Below are positions 10,485 through 22,300 of a DNA stretch of 64,000 bases, piece after piece. The notes under the pieces were generated by a model. The model did not search any database and was not told the DNA's origin. It saw only the letters and a program-made list of their open reading frames with translations. Every line of letters begins with the position of its first letter. Positions within the stretch are counted from its first letter, which is position 1. Position numbers and translations under genes: made by a program. Source of the DNA: Psococerastis gibbosa (Eukaryota > Arthropoda > Insecta > Psocodea > Psocidae); contig OZ020484.1 in assembly GCA_963971405.1 (NCBI GenBank), positions 32,572,770 to 32,636,769 on the forward strand, given 5' to 3'.

Positions 10485-10815
10485 GATTGGTTGGCAGCAA
10501 CTCCGTGCATGTCATCCTCCAGATCTCTCGGTTCTTCGCCTCTCATCTTTTGAGCTCTTGCTATGTTGAAGATTGTACGTCCTCCTTCAATTGATTCATG
10601 AATTCCTTCTTAAGCCTTCTCCTTCTATTGGTTCCTTAGCTGTACCCTCAATGATGGGGTGTACCAGATTTTTGTGTCGGGGTGAATGCCCTACCCATTT
10701 TGCTCTTTTTATACAAGGTAGCAGCTGTCTCTCTTCTTCAATAGCCTCTAGCATTTTTGCATTCATTACGTGCTGGTCCCTCGAGCAGATCCGAAGGATC
10801 CTTCTGTAACAATAC
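10485..10815 (-). mobile_element. LINE 3' fragment
   Basis: The minus-strand translation reads RRILRICSRDQHVMNAKMLE and EEERQLLPCIKRAKWVGHS, then RHKNLVHPIIEGTAK. This is the LINE C-terminal pattern with a VGH..R core, followed in shifted frames by remnants of the GR.R..W..Q motif. Several frame changes and a missing 5' part mark it as a dead truncated copy. Confidence 0.75.
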
Positions 10816-11077
10816 ATTAATTCAAACGCGTCAAGCCTCTACTGTTCGATATCTGCTATTAGTCTAGGCTTCGTATCCGTAAAATAAAACACTCCGTACG
10901 CAGGTTTTGATCATTGGTCATAGCAGCAAGGGACAGTGTTCCTGTTGCCCTCTTGATTAAATGTTGCTGTAAATCTAAAGTTTCCACCAGCTGTGTGCTT
11001 CGCTTTACGGCCACGAGAAATGTAAATGATTTTACCCAAATTAGACAGAAAATTATGATGCAGTAGTATATAATCAG

Positions 11078-11306
11078 GACCTGTAGAGTAGTGGTACAGA
11101 CTCCGACTTTCACCCGAAACGTTGTTAATTCGAGTTCCACACTGGCTACATTTTCTGGTCATGCTTTTGAGGGCATGTAAAGCAGGCGGTCCCGGGTCAT
11201 CCTAGTTGTGTGTAAGAGAGGGCTTTATAGCCCTAACTCCGCTAGGTTGGCTTAGTAATAGAACAACAAAAAGTCAAGATTTATTTATTTTATTTATTTA
11301 TTTATA
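11078..11306 (+). mobile_element. tRNA-derived SINE, copy 1 (tRNA-Glu type head)
   Basis: The head holds an A-box-like TAGTGGTACAGACTC, an anticodon-loop-like CTTTCACCC as in tRNA-Glu(TTC), and a B box TTCGAGTTCC (AATTCGAGTTCCACACTGG). The body continues CTACATTTTCTGGTCATGC and CTAGGTTGGCTTAGTAATAG, ending in a (TTTAT)n tail at 11280-11306. Copies on the minus strand are at 51362 and 41995. Confidence 0.8.
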
Positions 11307-11424
11307 ATCCGGGCTGAAAGGCCGCGGTCAATCTGAAAACGCACTTCCAGTCTTTCTGTCAACATCTGCGGTCGACATCTTCAATGGCACTGCGTAGACT
11401 TCTAAGATTATATATCTCGAAAGC

Positions 11425-11482
11425 GCCACTGTTGCTGCCCGGATTCTACTGCTTCATCATATAACTCCGGCCGTGAAAGTCT
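11425..11482 (-). mobile_element. Fragment of a second SINE family
   Basis: CCCGGATTCTACTGCTTCAT..CCGGCCGTGAAAGTCT closely matches the segment at 60417-60462, which continues there into a tRNA-like head. Truncated. Confidence 0.45.
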
Positions 11483-12910
11483 TTGTAATTATAGCTAAAA
11501 ATTAGTCTAGTCATTTCATGATTGTTAAAGGTGTTTGGAGCTTATTTTCGCAATATCAGATATTAGCAAGGCATGAACGAAAGGGAAGAGAATGAGGGAT
11601 ATTGTATTTCATTATTGTTACCGTGTATGGCCGTATGGGGTTTTGTGAAATGTCAGATATCAACACGGTATATGGACGAAAGGGGAAAATGGGTGACTCA
11701 CGTAGGGTATGCCAACAGTAGATAAAAATATTGTATTTCATAATTGCTACCATGCAACGAGTTCACGGGATGCCGTGCTGTGTTGAATGTTCGACTGTAT
11801 AGGCCATCAGAAATTAGCAACGGATGAACGAAAGGGATAGGTATAATAGACATTGTATAGGTTAACATGAGATAAAAATATTATATTTCATACCGTACCG
11901 TACCGTGCATTGTGTTCAGGGGATGCCGCATCCCCACCGTTCAGCAACTGTGGGCTGTCAGATAGTAGCAAGTTGCTACTATTCTACGAACACTCTCTTT
12001 CACGAAATGATAAATTCGCAAAATATCATAGGCCTAATAAATAGAATAAGTCCTAAATCAATCGAAGTTCTGAATTATCAAACGCTTTAAATTTTCGTGA
12101 ATCTGTGATTTGGTGAAAGAGGAAAGGAAGAAAGAAAGAAAATTGTCTTTATATGCCATATGGGGAAGACTATGCATGAAAAATATCCTGATGTTGGCGT
12201 AAGGTTTACTCAGTTTTGCCCCCCCCCCCCCATCATTCTAAAACATTACGCCTCTGGTAGCAGCATAGGAACGAAAGGGTACATAGTACATAGTACATAG
12301 CGGATGGCTCATACGTTTACATTAGCTTAAAAAGTAGTACCGGTATTTTACAATATAATAGCTACCCTGCATCGAATTCACGGAATGTCGTGAGTCCAAT
12401 ATTCGACTGTAGGCTATCAGACATTAGCTTACTTATCGACTATCGTATAATATAACGTTAACTCATGTAGGTCTGCAGTAGATAAAAATCATTGTACTTG
12501 AAAATGGTTACCGTGTGTATTATGTTTGAGAGTCTGAAGTTATCATATTAAGATATGAATAGAAGGAAAGATTGAGAGATCACCCACGCCGCAAAGCCCT
12601 AGAGCAGAAAAAACCTAGAAGACTTAGTATACTCGTATTTCTGCTACCAAGCACCTAACTCACAGAGCCCCACATATATTCAATTTTGCAATGTCAGATA
12701 TTATGTTTGAATGAAAAGGAAGGTATACTGGGATACTCACGTATAGGTACGAGTACCGTGTACATTAGATAAAATTTATTTTATATCGTTATAGCTGCTG
12801 AGCACAGCATTCACAGGGTGCTGCGTGTCCAGTTAGGCAATTCCAACAGATATTAGCAAGGCATAAACTCCAATGCTGAGGGATCAAGTAGGTCTATGTG
12901 AAACGTATAG

Positions 12911-13606
12911 TTAAGAGTGTACAGCCCGTAGGAAATTGGCAAACCGAAATTTATTCCTTTTTATTTTTTATTTAATTAACTAAGCATGTTATTAAAGATT
13001 TGGCTCATCAAAGTTGTAGAAGACTACTTCATGCATCATACCGTATTATAAGATATTTTTAATTTTCGAAATTGTAGTTTTTTCACAAACATGCAGATAT
13101 TTTATAAACAATAACTTTTCACGTAAAAGCGATTTTATAAAAAAAACACAATTTCGAAAATTAAAAGTACCTTATAATATGATGCATGAAGTAGTCTTCT
13201 ACAACTTTGATGAGCCAAATCTTTAATAACATGCTTAGTTAATCTGTTCGGGTCAGTCGATGTTGTTACAGAGCTCCGAGCCAGGAGACAACAGTGGTTG
13301 GGACACGTACAACGAATGGAGAGCGACTGTATGGCCAAGAAAACGTGGGAGGCAAAAATACATGCGCCGCGGCCGATAGGAAGACCAAGGAGGAGATGGA
13401 GGGAACAAACTGAAGAGGACCTCCTGGATTAGGGCTCCTGGATTGGCAGATCGTCGCAGAGGATCGGGCGAGGTGGAGGCGAATTGTGTGTGAGGCCAGA
13501 AGTCCCCCAGGGCTGAACGCGCCTTCATAAGTCAAGAAGTTAGTTAATTAAGTAAAAAATAAAAAGTAAAAAATTTCGGGTTGCCAATTACACTGTAGAC
13601 TCTTAA
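12911..13606. mobile_element. TTAA-flanked foldback MITE, copy B, with nested LINE
   Basis: TTAA at 12911-12914 and 13603-13606. The ends (GAGTGTACAG and AATTGGCAAACC on the left, the complement of AGTCTACAGTGTAATTGG on the right) and long inverted arms match copies A and C (AAGATTTGGCTCATC, GAAGACTACTTCATGCATCA). The right arm is split by a 296-bp insertion at 13244-13539. Confidence 0.85.
13244..13539 (+). mobile_element. 5'-truncated LINE inserted in copy B, 9-bp target duplication
   Basis: The plus-strand translation reads ELRARRQQWLGHVQRME, then RPIGRPRRRWREQTEEDLL, a LINE C-terminus with a stop close behind. The 9-bp sequence TTAGTTAAT occurs on both sides (13235-13243 and 13540-13548), whereas uninterrupted copies have it once at this point, so it is a target-site duplication. 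Minus-strand ORFs over this segment are antisense shadows. Confidence 0.85.
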
Positions 13607-14179
13607 GTGGAAGACGCTCTAATCTGGCCGGCCGTGTGCCCAGTGCTTTAATGTCGGACGCTAACATGGTACGGTATGAACTGAACGGAAAAATCAGAGA
13701 CACACATATAAGTGTACAGTGGATAAAAATTATTGCACTTTATTAATGTAACCATATATATGGGCTGTGCGCTAACGCAGCATGTCCAATTTTAAAATGC
13801 CTGATGTAGGCATTTAATTTGTTTATGAACGAGCCAGAATAGTTTGTGTAGTGGCCCAAGTATGCCGGCAGTACCTGTGATAGAAATTATTTTATTGTAA
13901 TTGTAATTTATTTATTGAAGTATAGGCCTATTACATTGTAATTTTTTAATTAATTAATATGTTAATGGTTATGGTAGACGTGTGCAAAACATTTTAACAT
14001 ACAGTATTTAGCATTTATGCTTTGTTCAAATTGCGTATTTTTGTCACTATAACTAGCTGATTATAGGCCTACATTTGTATTATACTATAGACTACAACTT
14101 ACTCATGTTTGTATGGAAAATGGTATGCTATTCAAACCAGACTCATCAAAGTACAATACCGCATATATAACCATACAGA

Positions 14180-14196
14180 CCTAACCTAACCTAACC
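14180..14196. repeat. Short interstitial (CCTAA)n, insect-type telomere motif
   Basis: CCTAACCTAACCTAACC is 3.4 units of the TTAGG arthropod telomere repeat on the minus strand. Such a short run could be chance. Confidence 0.4.
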
Positions 14197-14745
14197 AACG
14201 ACCCCTTTGCTAAAATAGTTTAATTTCTGAGCGACCCCATAAAATTCTCGTTCCACAGTGGCTATATACATTGGCAAATACCCCTTTATTAAGCACCTCC
14301 TGAAATATTGTATACGAACTTTATAGTTTATACACAATACATTTGTGTATAAATTCTCACTACGCTTAAACTATATGCCTATTGTTAATCTATAAAATAA
14401 ATTAATCTAGATGAAAGAAGGAATAGTCCAGAAATAGGACTTAGGCTTCTTTATAGATTTTAATGGATTAACGATATAGTTCACAAGACAAAATCTATTG
14501 TTTATTATCACAGCTTAGACTATATATAATTATCTTAAGTATTTTAAGAACATTTTTGTCAAGCTATCTGGGCCGAGGAATTAATTAATTAAAGCTCTCA
14601 CCCTATGTTGTTTTTGAAAAACTCCCCTTAATACCTAGAGAATGAAGAATGCACCTAATTGACGGAACTCATCCAATTTTGCAATGTCAGATATTTGCAA
14701 GGTATGAACGAAAGGGAATAGGATGCGGGGCGCAGACGTTGTGGG

Positions 14746-15724
14746 CCACGTGGTAATCGATAAATACGTGCTGTTCCACCTCTATATATATACCTACCGA
14801 TGAGTCTTAACCTTTCTCCAACAACGGGTACCAAAATAAAATTAAAATAACCAGGCCTATAATATGCAGAAAAAAATACATTCCAAGATCGTACGATAAA
14901 GTGAATGATAGGCTAATGGCCAATTACCAAATTCTGGCATAGAGACAAGAGCGGTAAGTAACCGGCCGCTCCAACTGAGTCGCGCTCTCGACGCGTATCT
15001 GTACTTGGTTAAGTCATGCTTTCGCCTGTTTCATTGTGTCAATGGTAAGCTTGTCTCAACTTGTCCATTACCGCTTGTAGTCTGTATAGGTTGACATCGG
15101 GAACGTATACCAGTTTGCCAATGGCCAAAAAAATGCATATGGAAACAATACAAATAATGACCGAAATCCATGCAGAAGTCGTTGGCAATTGCACAAGGGA
15201 CCTGGGTCCATAGAAAGCCCTTAAATAAATAACTAATAGTTGCGCTCACCACGCACCACGCTAAGAAAAGTTTTCGTGAGGAATACCGGCGCTCAGCTAT
15301 TAGGTACTGTATAACCGAATTCAGGATTCTTTACAGTGTTTATATTTATGCAGTAAGGTGGCACCTCCCCCCCCCCCCTTTTCCCTGCATTGTGCCTCTA
15401 CTATTCCTGACAAGAACATTCTTTTCAAGCGGGGTGGCAGTGGGCCTTGCATTTTAGGCAATTCTGGAATAAAGGAATCTAACAGATACTGACTGCAGTC
15501 TTCTCCCATGCTTTGGAAAATGATACATGTCAATAAATCTACCGACATCAGACTAAAGAAAGAACTGGTAGGAGTGCACTCGTACATTTATCAATTTGTA
15601 CAGGTGCCGTGATAGATAATATGAGCACAGTAGTTCCATGTTAAATAATTGACTTCTAAGCCCCTCGACCCAAGCATTGAATTGATCAATATAACGATCG
15701 CATAGTCCAGAATTCGGCCATGCG
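14746..15724. other. Intronic sequence, nothing recognised
   Basis: One C run (15367-15379) and short ORFs without recognisable motifs. Confidence 0.4.
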
Positions 15725-15816
15725 TCAAAACGTGTAAATCTGTTGAAATCTCGAAATAAAAAATTTCGACCATCACAAAGCTTTCCTTATATACTAACTT
15801 ATAAATAGGAAAGCAA
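15725..15816 (+). repeat. 3' end of the GACA-core family
   Basis: AAAACGTGTAAATCTGTTGA and TTTCGACCATCACAAAGC, followed by the terminal hairpin arms CTTTCC and GGAAAG. Only the last 90 bp of the element are present. Confidence 0.8.
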
Positions 15817-17276
15817 AAAGGAGCAAGAAAATGTACATTGTACATACAATGTGTTACATTTACAAACAATAAGATCCTTTAGATTCCTTTATTTTATATT
15901 CTTGGATAACTTATAAGTAGGTACATGAAGATAGACCCTTGAGAACTATAAAAGCAGGTGTGGTCAAGTTGGAAAATAGGTATTTTTTTTTATAATTCAA
16001 CAAGACAGTTTTGAATGATGGTTTGTATGACACCGTATTGGCCAATTAATTTTCATATGAAAGATGAAACATGGAAAACACAAAAGTCGCTAAAGCTATT
16101 TAATTTGAATTTTCTCAGATAAACCACCTACGCAGTATTATAGAGGTTCTGTAATTGGGAAAAGTTGAAAGAAAATCGTTAGAGACATTTTTTAGAAAAG
16201 AATTTTAATTATATCTTTTTTGCTATTTAAAATCCCCGGCTCTATCCCTGAAGCTAGCTAACTAAGCTTTATTTTTCTTACGTGGTCACCGTTAGAGGAT
16301 TTTTATAGAAGTTCCTCCGAAATTTAAACGAAATCGGTCCCGTAGTTTGAAGAGCTCAAACTCTTGAGTATGTAAGTATGCGCGATTAGCACAAACGCAC
16401 GCACATATGTATATAGCCTCATCGTTATTATAATGTGAAAAGTTGACAGTTTCGATCTGGATCCTCCTCCCCAATAATAAATTAAAGCAGAGATTTCAAA
16501 ATATTTTGTAAGCAAATTAAGACCAAGTCATTTTGATGAAATAAATTAAGGGTTCGTTCTGCAGGCACTGAAACCGCAAAAATATGAAAATATTCAGATA
16601 AAAAATAGACCCAAAAAACAAGCTATTGCAGTAAATTTACATTGTATCCCCTGAACAATTATTACTCTAAAAAAAACTAAAAGTGCTTTATATTGACATC
16701 GGAAAAAATAGTACGGTACCTAATTCATTCGGTTGAATAGTCAGAGTTTAAGAAAGCTTGCATTTTTTTATGAATATTTCATCTCACCAATTTCATATTT
16801 TTGCGACTGCAGAACAAGTAAATAATTAATTTTGAGCAAAAGACTCGGTCGCAAATTTGTTATTAAAAAAATCTAAATCTCTATTCTCTGACTTGACGGA
16901 AAATATAGCATTGATAAAAGTTGTGATTTCCGCGTTAACGACTAGAAAAATGCAGTGGTTTCTGGATTACGAGGTGTAATAGCAGAATTACGACAAAGAG
17001 TTTAACACGCAGCAGTTGCAGTCACACTCTTTCGCTTTCCATTATTAAATAATTTATTATTCCGCATTAACTGCATGATATTCAGGGAAAACTTTTATAT
17101 TATAGTTGAATAATTAATGAATAATGACTCGATTTAAAACTGAACCACCACATCGGAGTTGTGGGCTATAAGTACATAGCCATCCATGCATATATTGTCA
17201 ACGTAAGTTGAAGAACGTTTCACTCTGAATAGGAACTATGTTTATTAATGCTGTATAGTAGTAAATATTTACTATT
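15817..17276. other. Intronic sequence, nothing recognised
   Basis: AT-rich. The part near 16300-16460 (GAAATCGGTCCCGTAGTTTG, then a short CGCACGCACATATGT stretch) resembles the layout of the GACA-core family but is too diverged to assign. Confidence 0.35.
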
Positions 17277-18012
17277 TATTACTTTCCAATTTATACGTAG
17301 TAGGTACCGTATAGGGAAAGCTTTGTGATGGTCAAAATGTTCGATTCTGAGATTTCAACGGATTTACACGTTTTGAGGCCCCAGGAACCCATAAAAGTGG
17401 TCTGCCTGTCTGTGTGTCACTCTGTCTGTTCATCGATTTTTGGGCAAACTACGCGGTTGATTTTGATGAAACTCTGCATGTAGGTTCACAAAAATCAAAC
17501 CTGGGGATCATTTTATTTTTATTTTGGGGTAACTCAATTTTGGGGGCTTTTATTTTCAAAAAACTAAAAAAAAACTAAAAAAATTATTTCTCAAAAACGG
17601 CTACAACGATTTCTTTTAAATTAATACATATTGTAGCCGTTATTAATGTTAACAAAATGCAGTGGGCCGCTTGCCCCTTGATAGTTTGCTCCTGGGGGTA
17701 AAAAAAAGTCAATTTTCATGAAAAATAACTAAAAAATAAATTTTCTGCGGAACCTTTCTATCGATGATTTCTACCTTCAGGTATGTTTTAGGTGTTAAAT
17801 AGAGTAACAGAACCGAACAGGTTGCTTTCCAAAAAAAGTACTTGGTTTTGTGCAAAAATTTACTCTTTTAATTAACCATATAAAATTCACGCTCCAATAC
17901 ATTGCGTGCCGTGCCATTATTATTAAATTATTTACTGTGAAATAACTCATTATCTCTATCTACTAATTGATAAATTGGAAAGCATGTTCAAGTAAACTCG
18001 GACCGGTTCTTT
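17277..18012 (-). mobile_element. GACA-core family, near full-length copy
   Basis: Read on the minus strand it starts AAAGAACCGGTCCGAGTTTA, has the subterminal motif GCTTTCCAATTTATC, the middle part ACCCCCAGGAGCAAACTATC, a short degenerate GACA core near 17400-17430, the segment ACGTGTAAATCCGTTGAAAT, and ends TACGTATAAATTGGAAAG. The outer motifs GCTTTCCAATTTAT and ATAAATTGGAAAG are inverted repeats. The CLSVCL-like peptides read through the core are not coding. Confidence 0.85.
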
Positions 18013-19750
18013 TCATAGCCCTGAAACCTCAGGTCCAGATTCAGAGTTAAGCTTTCATTAACTGGCGTCGACTACTATACAAAACTGTCTTAGTCGTTCT
18101 GTGGTGACTTTCATCAAAACACTAGCAGATGAATGGTAGATTCAGAGTTAATGTTAATAAATTTAGAATTAAATATTAATTAATTAAAAGGCTTACCTTT
18201 TGTCATAATATAATCACTGCAGCCAGAGTAACATAACATTCAGTGAGCGTGGGTATAATCCGTTAAGCCTACTGAGTGCCAAAACTTACCTGAAAACAAT
18301 AAAATCACACCATACTTTATTATGTTCCTAAAAAACAAAAACCACTTCTCGATGGCTTCGTAGGCTATACAATAATATTACCAGAAGAGTAATTGTTTTC
18401 TAGGTTCAATTTTTTAATCAGGCTATTTGATACAAATTATTGTGTAAGAAGACAAATAAGCCTATTTAGAGTTATATACCTATAGACATACTGTATTTAC
18501 TACAATGTGAAAGAATGACGAAAGAAAATATAATAATATAATTAATCCCACATACCTACGGTACATTTATTTATTTATGTATTTATTTAGCCTACCTATT
18601 GTAACTACTACTTGTATATTACTACTTGTAATAGTTTGTTGTATACCTGCTATTTGTATTTGTACCGAATGTACTGCATATACCTTGCCATCTAACCCCA
18701 AAGTTAAGAGGAAATGTTGAGGTATCGGTGTTACTCCTGAATCTGTGATATTTCATTTCATCATTTCAAAATTATAGAAATTGAAGACACCTAAGTTGTT
18801 AAAAAAAAACAATGTTTAATGCATTGAGTTAGGTCTACAAGAAAGAATTACATTTTTAACGCAGAGATTTTATCGTGAAACTGAAGTACCGTAGAATAGA
18901 AACAATTAAACTTCAGTACCCTTCATATAAAAAATAAGGACTCCCGTCATCGTATTTTAATGTGTCATTGTTAGCGCATTCTGTATTTGTCGCATATATC
19001 GTAACACCCTGTAGCTGTCAATGAATATTATTGATAATGTTTAAAGTTAATTAAATAATAAGATGTATCCGGGTTGGGAGACACATTAAACGCACTTTTA
19101 CGTTTACCTAATTATGAATGATTTATTCCCCATCCAAACACATGGTTTCCACAGTTGGGTATGGGGATCCAATGACATGAAAAATGTGAAAAATTGTATT
19201 ACTGCTGTAAATTTATGAATTTGCAAATTGTGTCATTGTGAATAATTTACATTACTTTACTTTATATCCTTAATTAATACCTAACATTACCTCTTAGCAT
19301 TGTCGATTGATGAAGTACCTATCCTCGAATGTTTCTTCCATCTTATTGCATCGAAGCAATAACAGCAAAATCTATTTTTGGCTTTATATACCGGGAAAAC
19401 TGTTGCAAGGGAATACAAATAGGTATAAGTACAGTGTGTACGTCATCACAGTTGAATTCATGTAGAGAAACTCAATCATTTTGCCAGCCATAGGTCGCGG
19501 TATTGATTCTACCGAATGCGTAATGAGCGCTATATTTAGCAAATTGTAAGACTCAAGCCCCTAGCCAAAAGACAAGATATATATGGTAGCAGCGTGGAAT
19601 TATTCCACACGGGGTCATTGTTCGTGTAGGGATTATTAACACGGAAGGTTTTCGAAGGACATGGGCAATGCGAAACGTGTAAAATGTATATTATTGAACA
19701 AGGTGTTAGTTTGACTGACATTGCCTGCTGTGTTAATAGGCATTAGAGGC
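18013..19750. other. Intronic sequence, nothing recognised
   Basis: AT-rich sequence with no motif-bearing ORF. Confidence 0.4.
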
Positions 19751-19754
19751 AGTC

Positions 19755-20335
19755 ATCCAACAATTAGGGCGGAGCCCATTGTCAGGGGAAGGGGTTACGT
19801 TTCGGGATTAAATCATCATTGCATCATCAGGCTTAGTCCGGAGAAGCACTGATGCAGTTTCTGGGCTATTGACTCATTGCTCTTATATTCTACTCAGAAA
19901 ATTTGAGTAAATCCGATCCTCCTGAGAATTCAAACTAAGTTACCGTTTACCCAATCGAAATGTAAGGTCTCTATATTAGTTTAAAACTTCTACTTGAACT
20001 TCACTGTTTCTCTAACTAATGGCAACCATATCGTGTCTAATGTCTTGCTCAGTGTTCAGGGCCATGACTGTTGCTTCTTTTAGCTTCCTCTGCTAGAAAC
20101 CTGTCTCCTTAAGAATGATCCTTGTTTTGTCCCATTTGGTTTTATGGTCTTCAATCCAGGCATGGTCTGCTAAAATGGGATTTCTCTGTTTCTTATTGTC
20201 TAACGCACCGTTTGGGCTCCTGATCTATTTCTGTTAGTGTCTGACATGTTTCCCCAGTGTATTTTCATATTGCACATTCACAGGGTATTTGATAGACACA
20301 GTATATAGACACTGCAGTCAGTGGTGGCTTGGTGC
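19755..20335 (-). mobile_element. Penelope-like element fragment (GIY-YIG endonuclease region)
   Basis: The minus-strand translation from about 20320 gives VYQIPCECA..KYTGETCQ, then ILADHAWIEDHKTKWDKTR and KEATVMALNTEQDIRHD. The order is that of the GIY-YIG endonuclease domain at the C-terminus of Penelope-like reverse transcriptases (Y.IPC.C...YIGET, then ADHA...H...W, then EA..I). The element is broken and only this end remains. Downstream lies CCTGATGATGCAATG followed by CCCGAAACG, reminiscent of the terminal repeats of this class. Confidence 0.7.
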
Positions 20336-20824
20336 GCCGTGAAGGAATTGTCATCGCTCATCTTGATGAAAGCTAGAAAAGACCTTAACAAAAAGCTGCT
20401 ATATCAGCAGGAAAAGACATGACTATCCGGAAGTAATGCTGAATTGCGGTTCGTGGATAGTCCGTGGGAGAAGACAAAAAAAGTAGTCTAGTGGGAAGTA
20501 AAATATTTTATTTTGCTGCATGAGTGTGAATGGAACCCGATCAGCAACATTGTGAGAAATAATGCACTGCGCTCCCACTAGGTTTGTCTTAGCCAGCCTC
20601 ACATCAATAGTTAATAGAATAGAGTAGAACGTCGTCTCGAGCGTCCACCCGTGGCAAGAAGTTAATAGCTAGAGGCGATCTGGTCTTGCCCCCAGAAAAA
20701 AATATTATGTATTTATATTTATATTTGTTTTCTGTAAAAAAATGTTAATCACATACAAACAATTTAATGAATGTATCCGATTGACCTCTTCAGTCGCCTC
20801 AGTAGGTTAATACCCGTGTTGAGT

Positions 20825-20905
20825 CTGCAATTGCATGACGTTTAGAGACTCGCACACAAGCACACTACCACCTGGTCATCGAAGTCACCACTGAAAAACA
20901 GTGTA
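20825..20905 (-). mobile_element. tRNA-like SINE fragment
   Basis: TGACGTTTAGAGACTCGC and AAGCACACTACCACCTGG match 22918-22965 and, inverted, 62288-62345. The minus-strand form GGTGGTAGTGTGCTTG resembles a tRNA A box. Confidence 0.45.
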
Positions 20906-21287
20906 CGTGCATCCATGACAGAATCGATGCTCTAACCATTGCTGATCAGATCAAGGGGGGGGGGGGCGATGCTGGATGCCTCAGGGTATGAAAGGAATCG
21001 AACCGTGGTAATATAATAAGCCCTAAAGTGGGGGTTACCGTTTACAATCAAATACGGATGAAAAAATGGCTTATTCTTAATCTGAATGTATAGGCTCCAG
21101 TGCATAAGCAGCTAACAACAGATAGGCCACACAATAAACTACTCCACCCCACCCATCCCCACTCCCGCTTCATAATCAGGCATGGGGGTTACTTTCGGAT
21201 GGGACCTTGTACGCACCCCACTGCAGAGAGTCACATGCTCCCAGCTACGATGAGTCCGTATAGCCAGCGGTTATGGGGTCGATACAG

Positions 21288-21323
21288 TGACGTCATGCCA
21301 TAGGCGGCCATACTGTGACGTCA
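21288..21323. promoter_or_regulatory. Two palindromic CRE-like sites
   Basis: TGACGTCA occurs at 21288-21295 and 21316-21323 inside a short duplication also marked by two GGTCGATACAG copies. This is the CREB/ATF consensus; any function in this intron is speculation. Confidence 0.35.
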
Positions 21324-21578
21324 CATTGAACCTGGTCGATACAGCGGACTCTCGGCTCCAGCTTCCTCTGCCATCTCCAGCAGCCTGGAGCCTGTGGTAT
21401 ACGCCAATGCACTGAAGCCTATTAGACGCCAATGAACTGAATGACCGGGCGAAGCTCATTTATGTAAATGCACTAGAGTCTATATACAGTAGCCTAAGTC
21501 GCTGCACTGGAACCTGCATATACGCCAATGCACTGGATAATGATGCACGCTGGACGGGTACGGGTCGGTGGGTAGTCT

Positions 21579-21645
21579 GCTGCGGGTCGGGGTAGTGGGT
21601 TTCGCTGCGGGACGGGGTAGTGGGTTTCGCTGCGGGACGGGATGC
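21579..21645. repeat. 25-bp GC-rich minisatellite
   Basis: The unit GCTGCGGGACGGGGTAGTGG plus GTTTC is repeated 2.4 times, immediately after degenerate CGCCAATGCACTG repeats (21400-21535). Confidence 0.8.
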
Positions 21646-22018
21646 CTCATATTAATAGTATAATTAGAAAATAATTATTTCATAGTGGGATAGTCCTATA
21701 GTAGGCTTGGGGGAGGGGGGGTTTACGAGAGAGGCAGTTGAATCTAACCTATTTAAAGGTATTGAAATTAAATCAAAATAGTTTCGATATTGTAAACAAT
21801 TCAAAAAGTAAACAAACTAAACATTTGAAACGGGGGAGTAGGTGATATAAAATTCGCGCCCCGAGCTACAATGTTACCATATTAATATCACTGGCACAAT
21901 ATAAGATTCATTAATTACACCAACTCCAAAACAAACAAAGCTAACCAAAGTAAACAATGCTATATTCTCAAGCAGAAGAGGTTCAACTGACGTTGTTGTT
22001 TAAGATAATTGTTTTATT

Positions 22019-22300
22019 GCTTTCCTATTTATTCGTACGTACAGTAGTACATTACAATGTTAGGCAAGCTTTGTGATGGTCGAAATCTTCGATTCTGAGA
22101 CTGTCTGTCTGTCTGTCAGTCTGTCTGTTCGACGATTTTTGGGGAAACTACTTAGTGGATTTTGATGAGATTTGGCATGTAGGCCTAGGTTCACAATAAT
22201 TATTACCGGTATGCCTCAGGACCACTTTTTTTTATTTTGGGCAACTAACTTAATTGGGGGGGGGGGGGGGGTTGCTCTCCAAAACCTCAAAACTGTGGCC
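22019..22300 (-). repeat. GACA-core family, 3' fragment
   Basis: On the plus strand GCTTTCC..., AGCTTTGTGATGGTCGAAAT and a (GTCT)n run at 22099-22130, then CGATTTTTGGGGAAACTAC and GCATGTAGGCCTAGG. Homology stops at a long G run near 22257-22273. Confidence 0.8.

Larger units (their letters stand above)
11545..14745. repeat. Degenerate tandem array, unit about 152 bp
   Basis: The anchor CAGATATTAGCAAGG (with variants) recurs at about 11556, 11653, 11806, 11958, 12416, 12693, 12845 and 14687. Successive distances include 153, 152, 458 (three units) and 152. Units share ATGAACGAAAGGGA, GGGATACTCACGTA, AGTAGATAAAAATATTG, TGCTACCATGCA and TTCACGGGATGCCGTG in the same order. The copies are strongly diverged, so the array is old. 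It is interrupted by the TTAA element at 12911-13606, and the part between 13860 and 14640 is no longer recognisable. Confidence 0.7.

Noticed and set aside
13253-13535. Two long minus-strand frames of about 90 residues
   Set aside because: They are antisense to the LINE C-terminus on the plus strand (RWLGHV-type motif), which explains the open frames.
15031-15252. Minus-strand 73-residue frame MVSATISYLFKGFLWTQ
   Set aside because: No domain, splice context or similarity I can name; length is within chance expectation.
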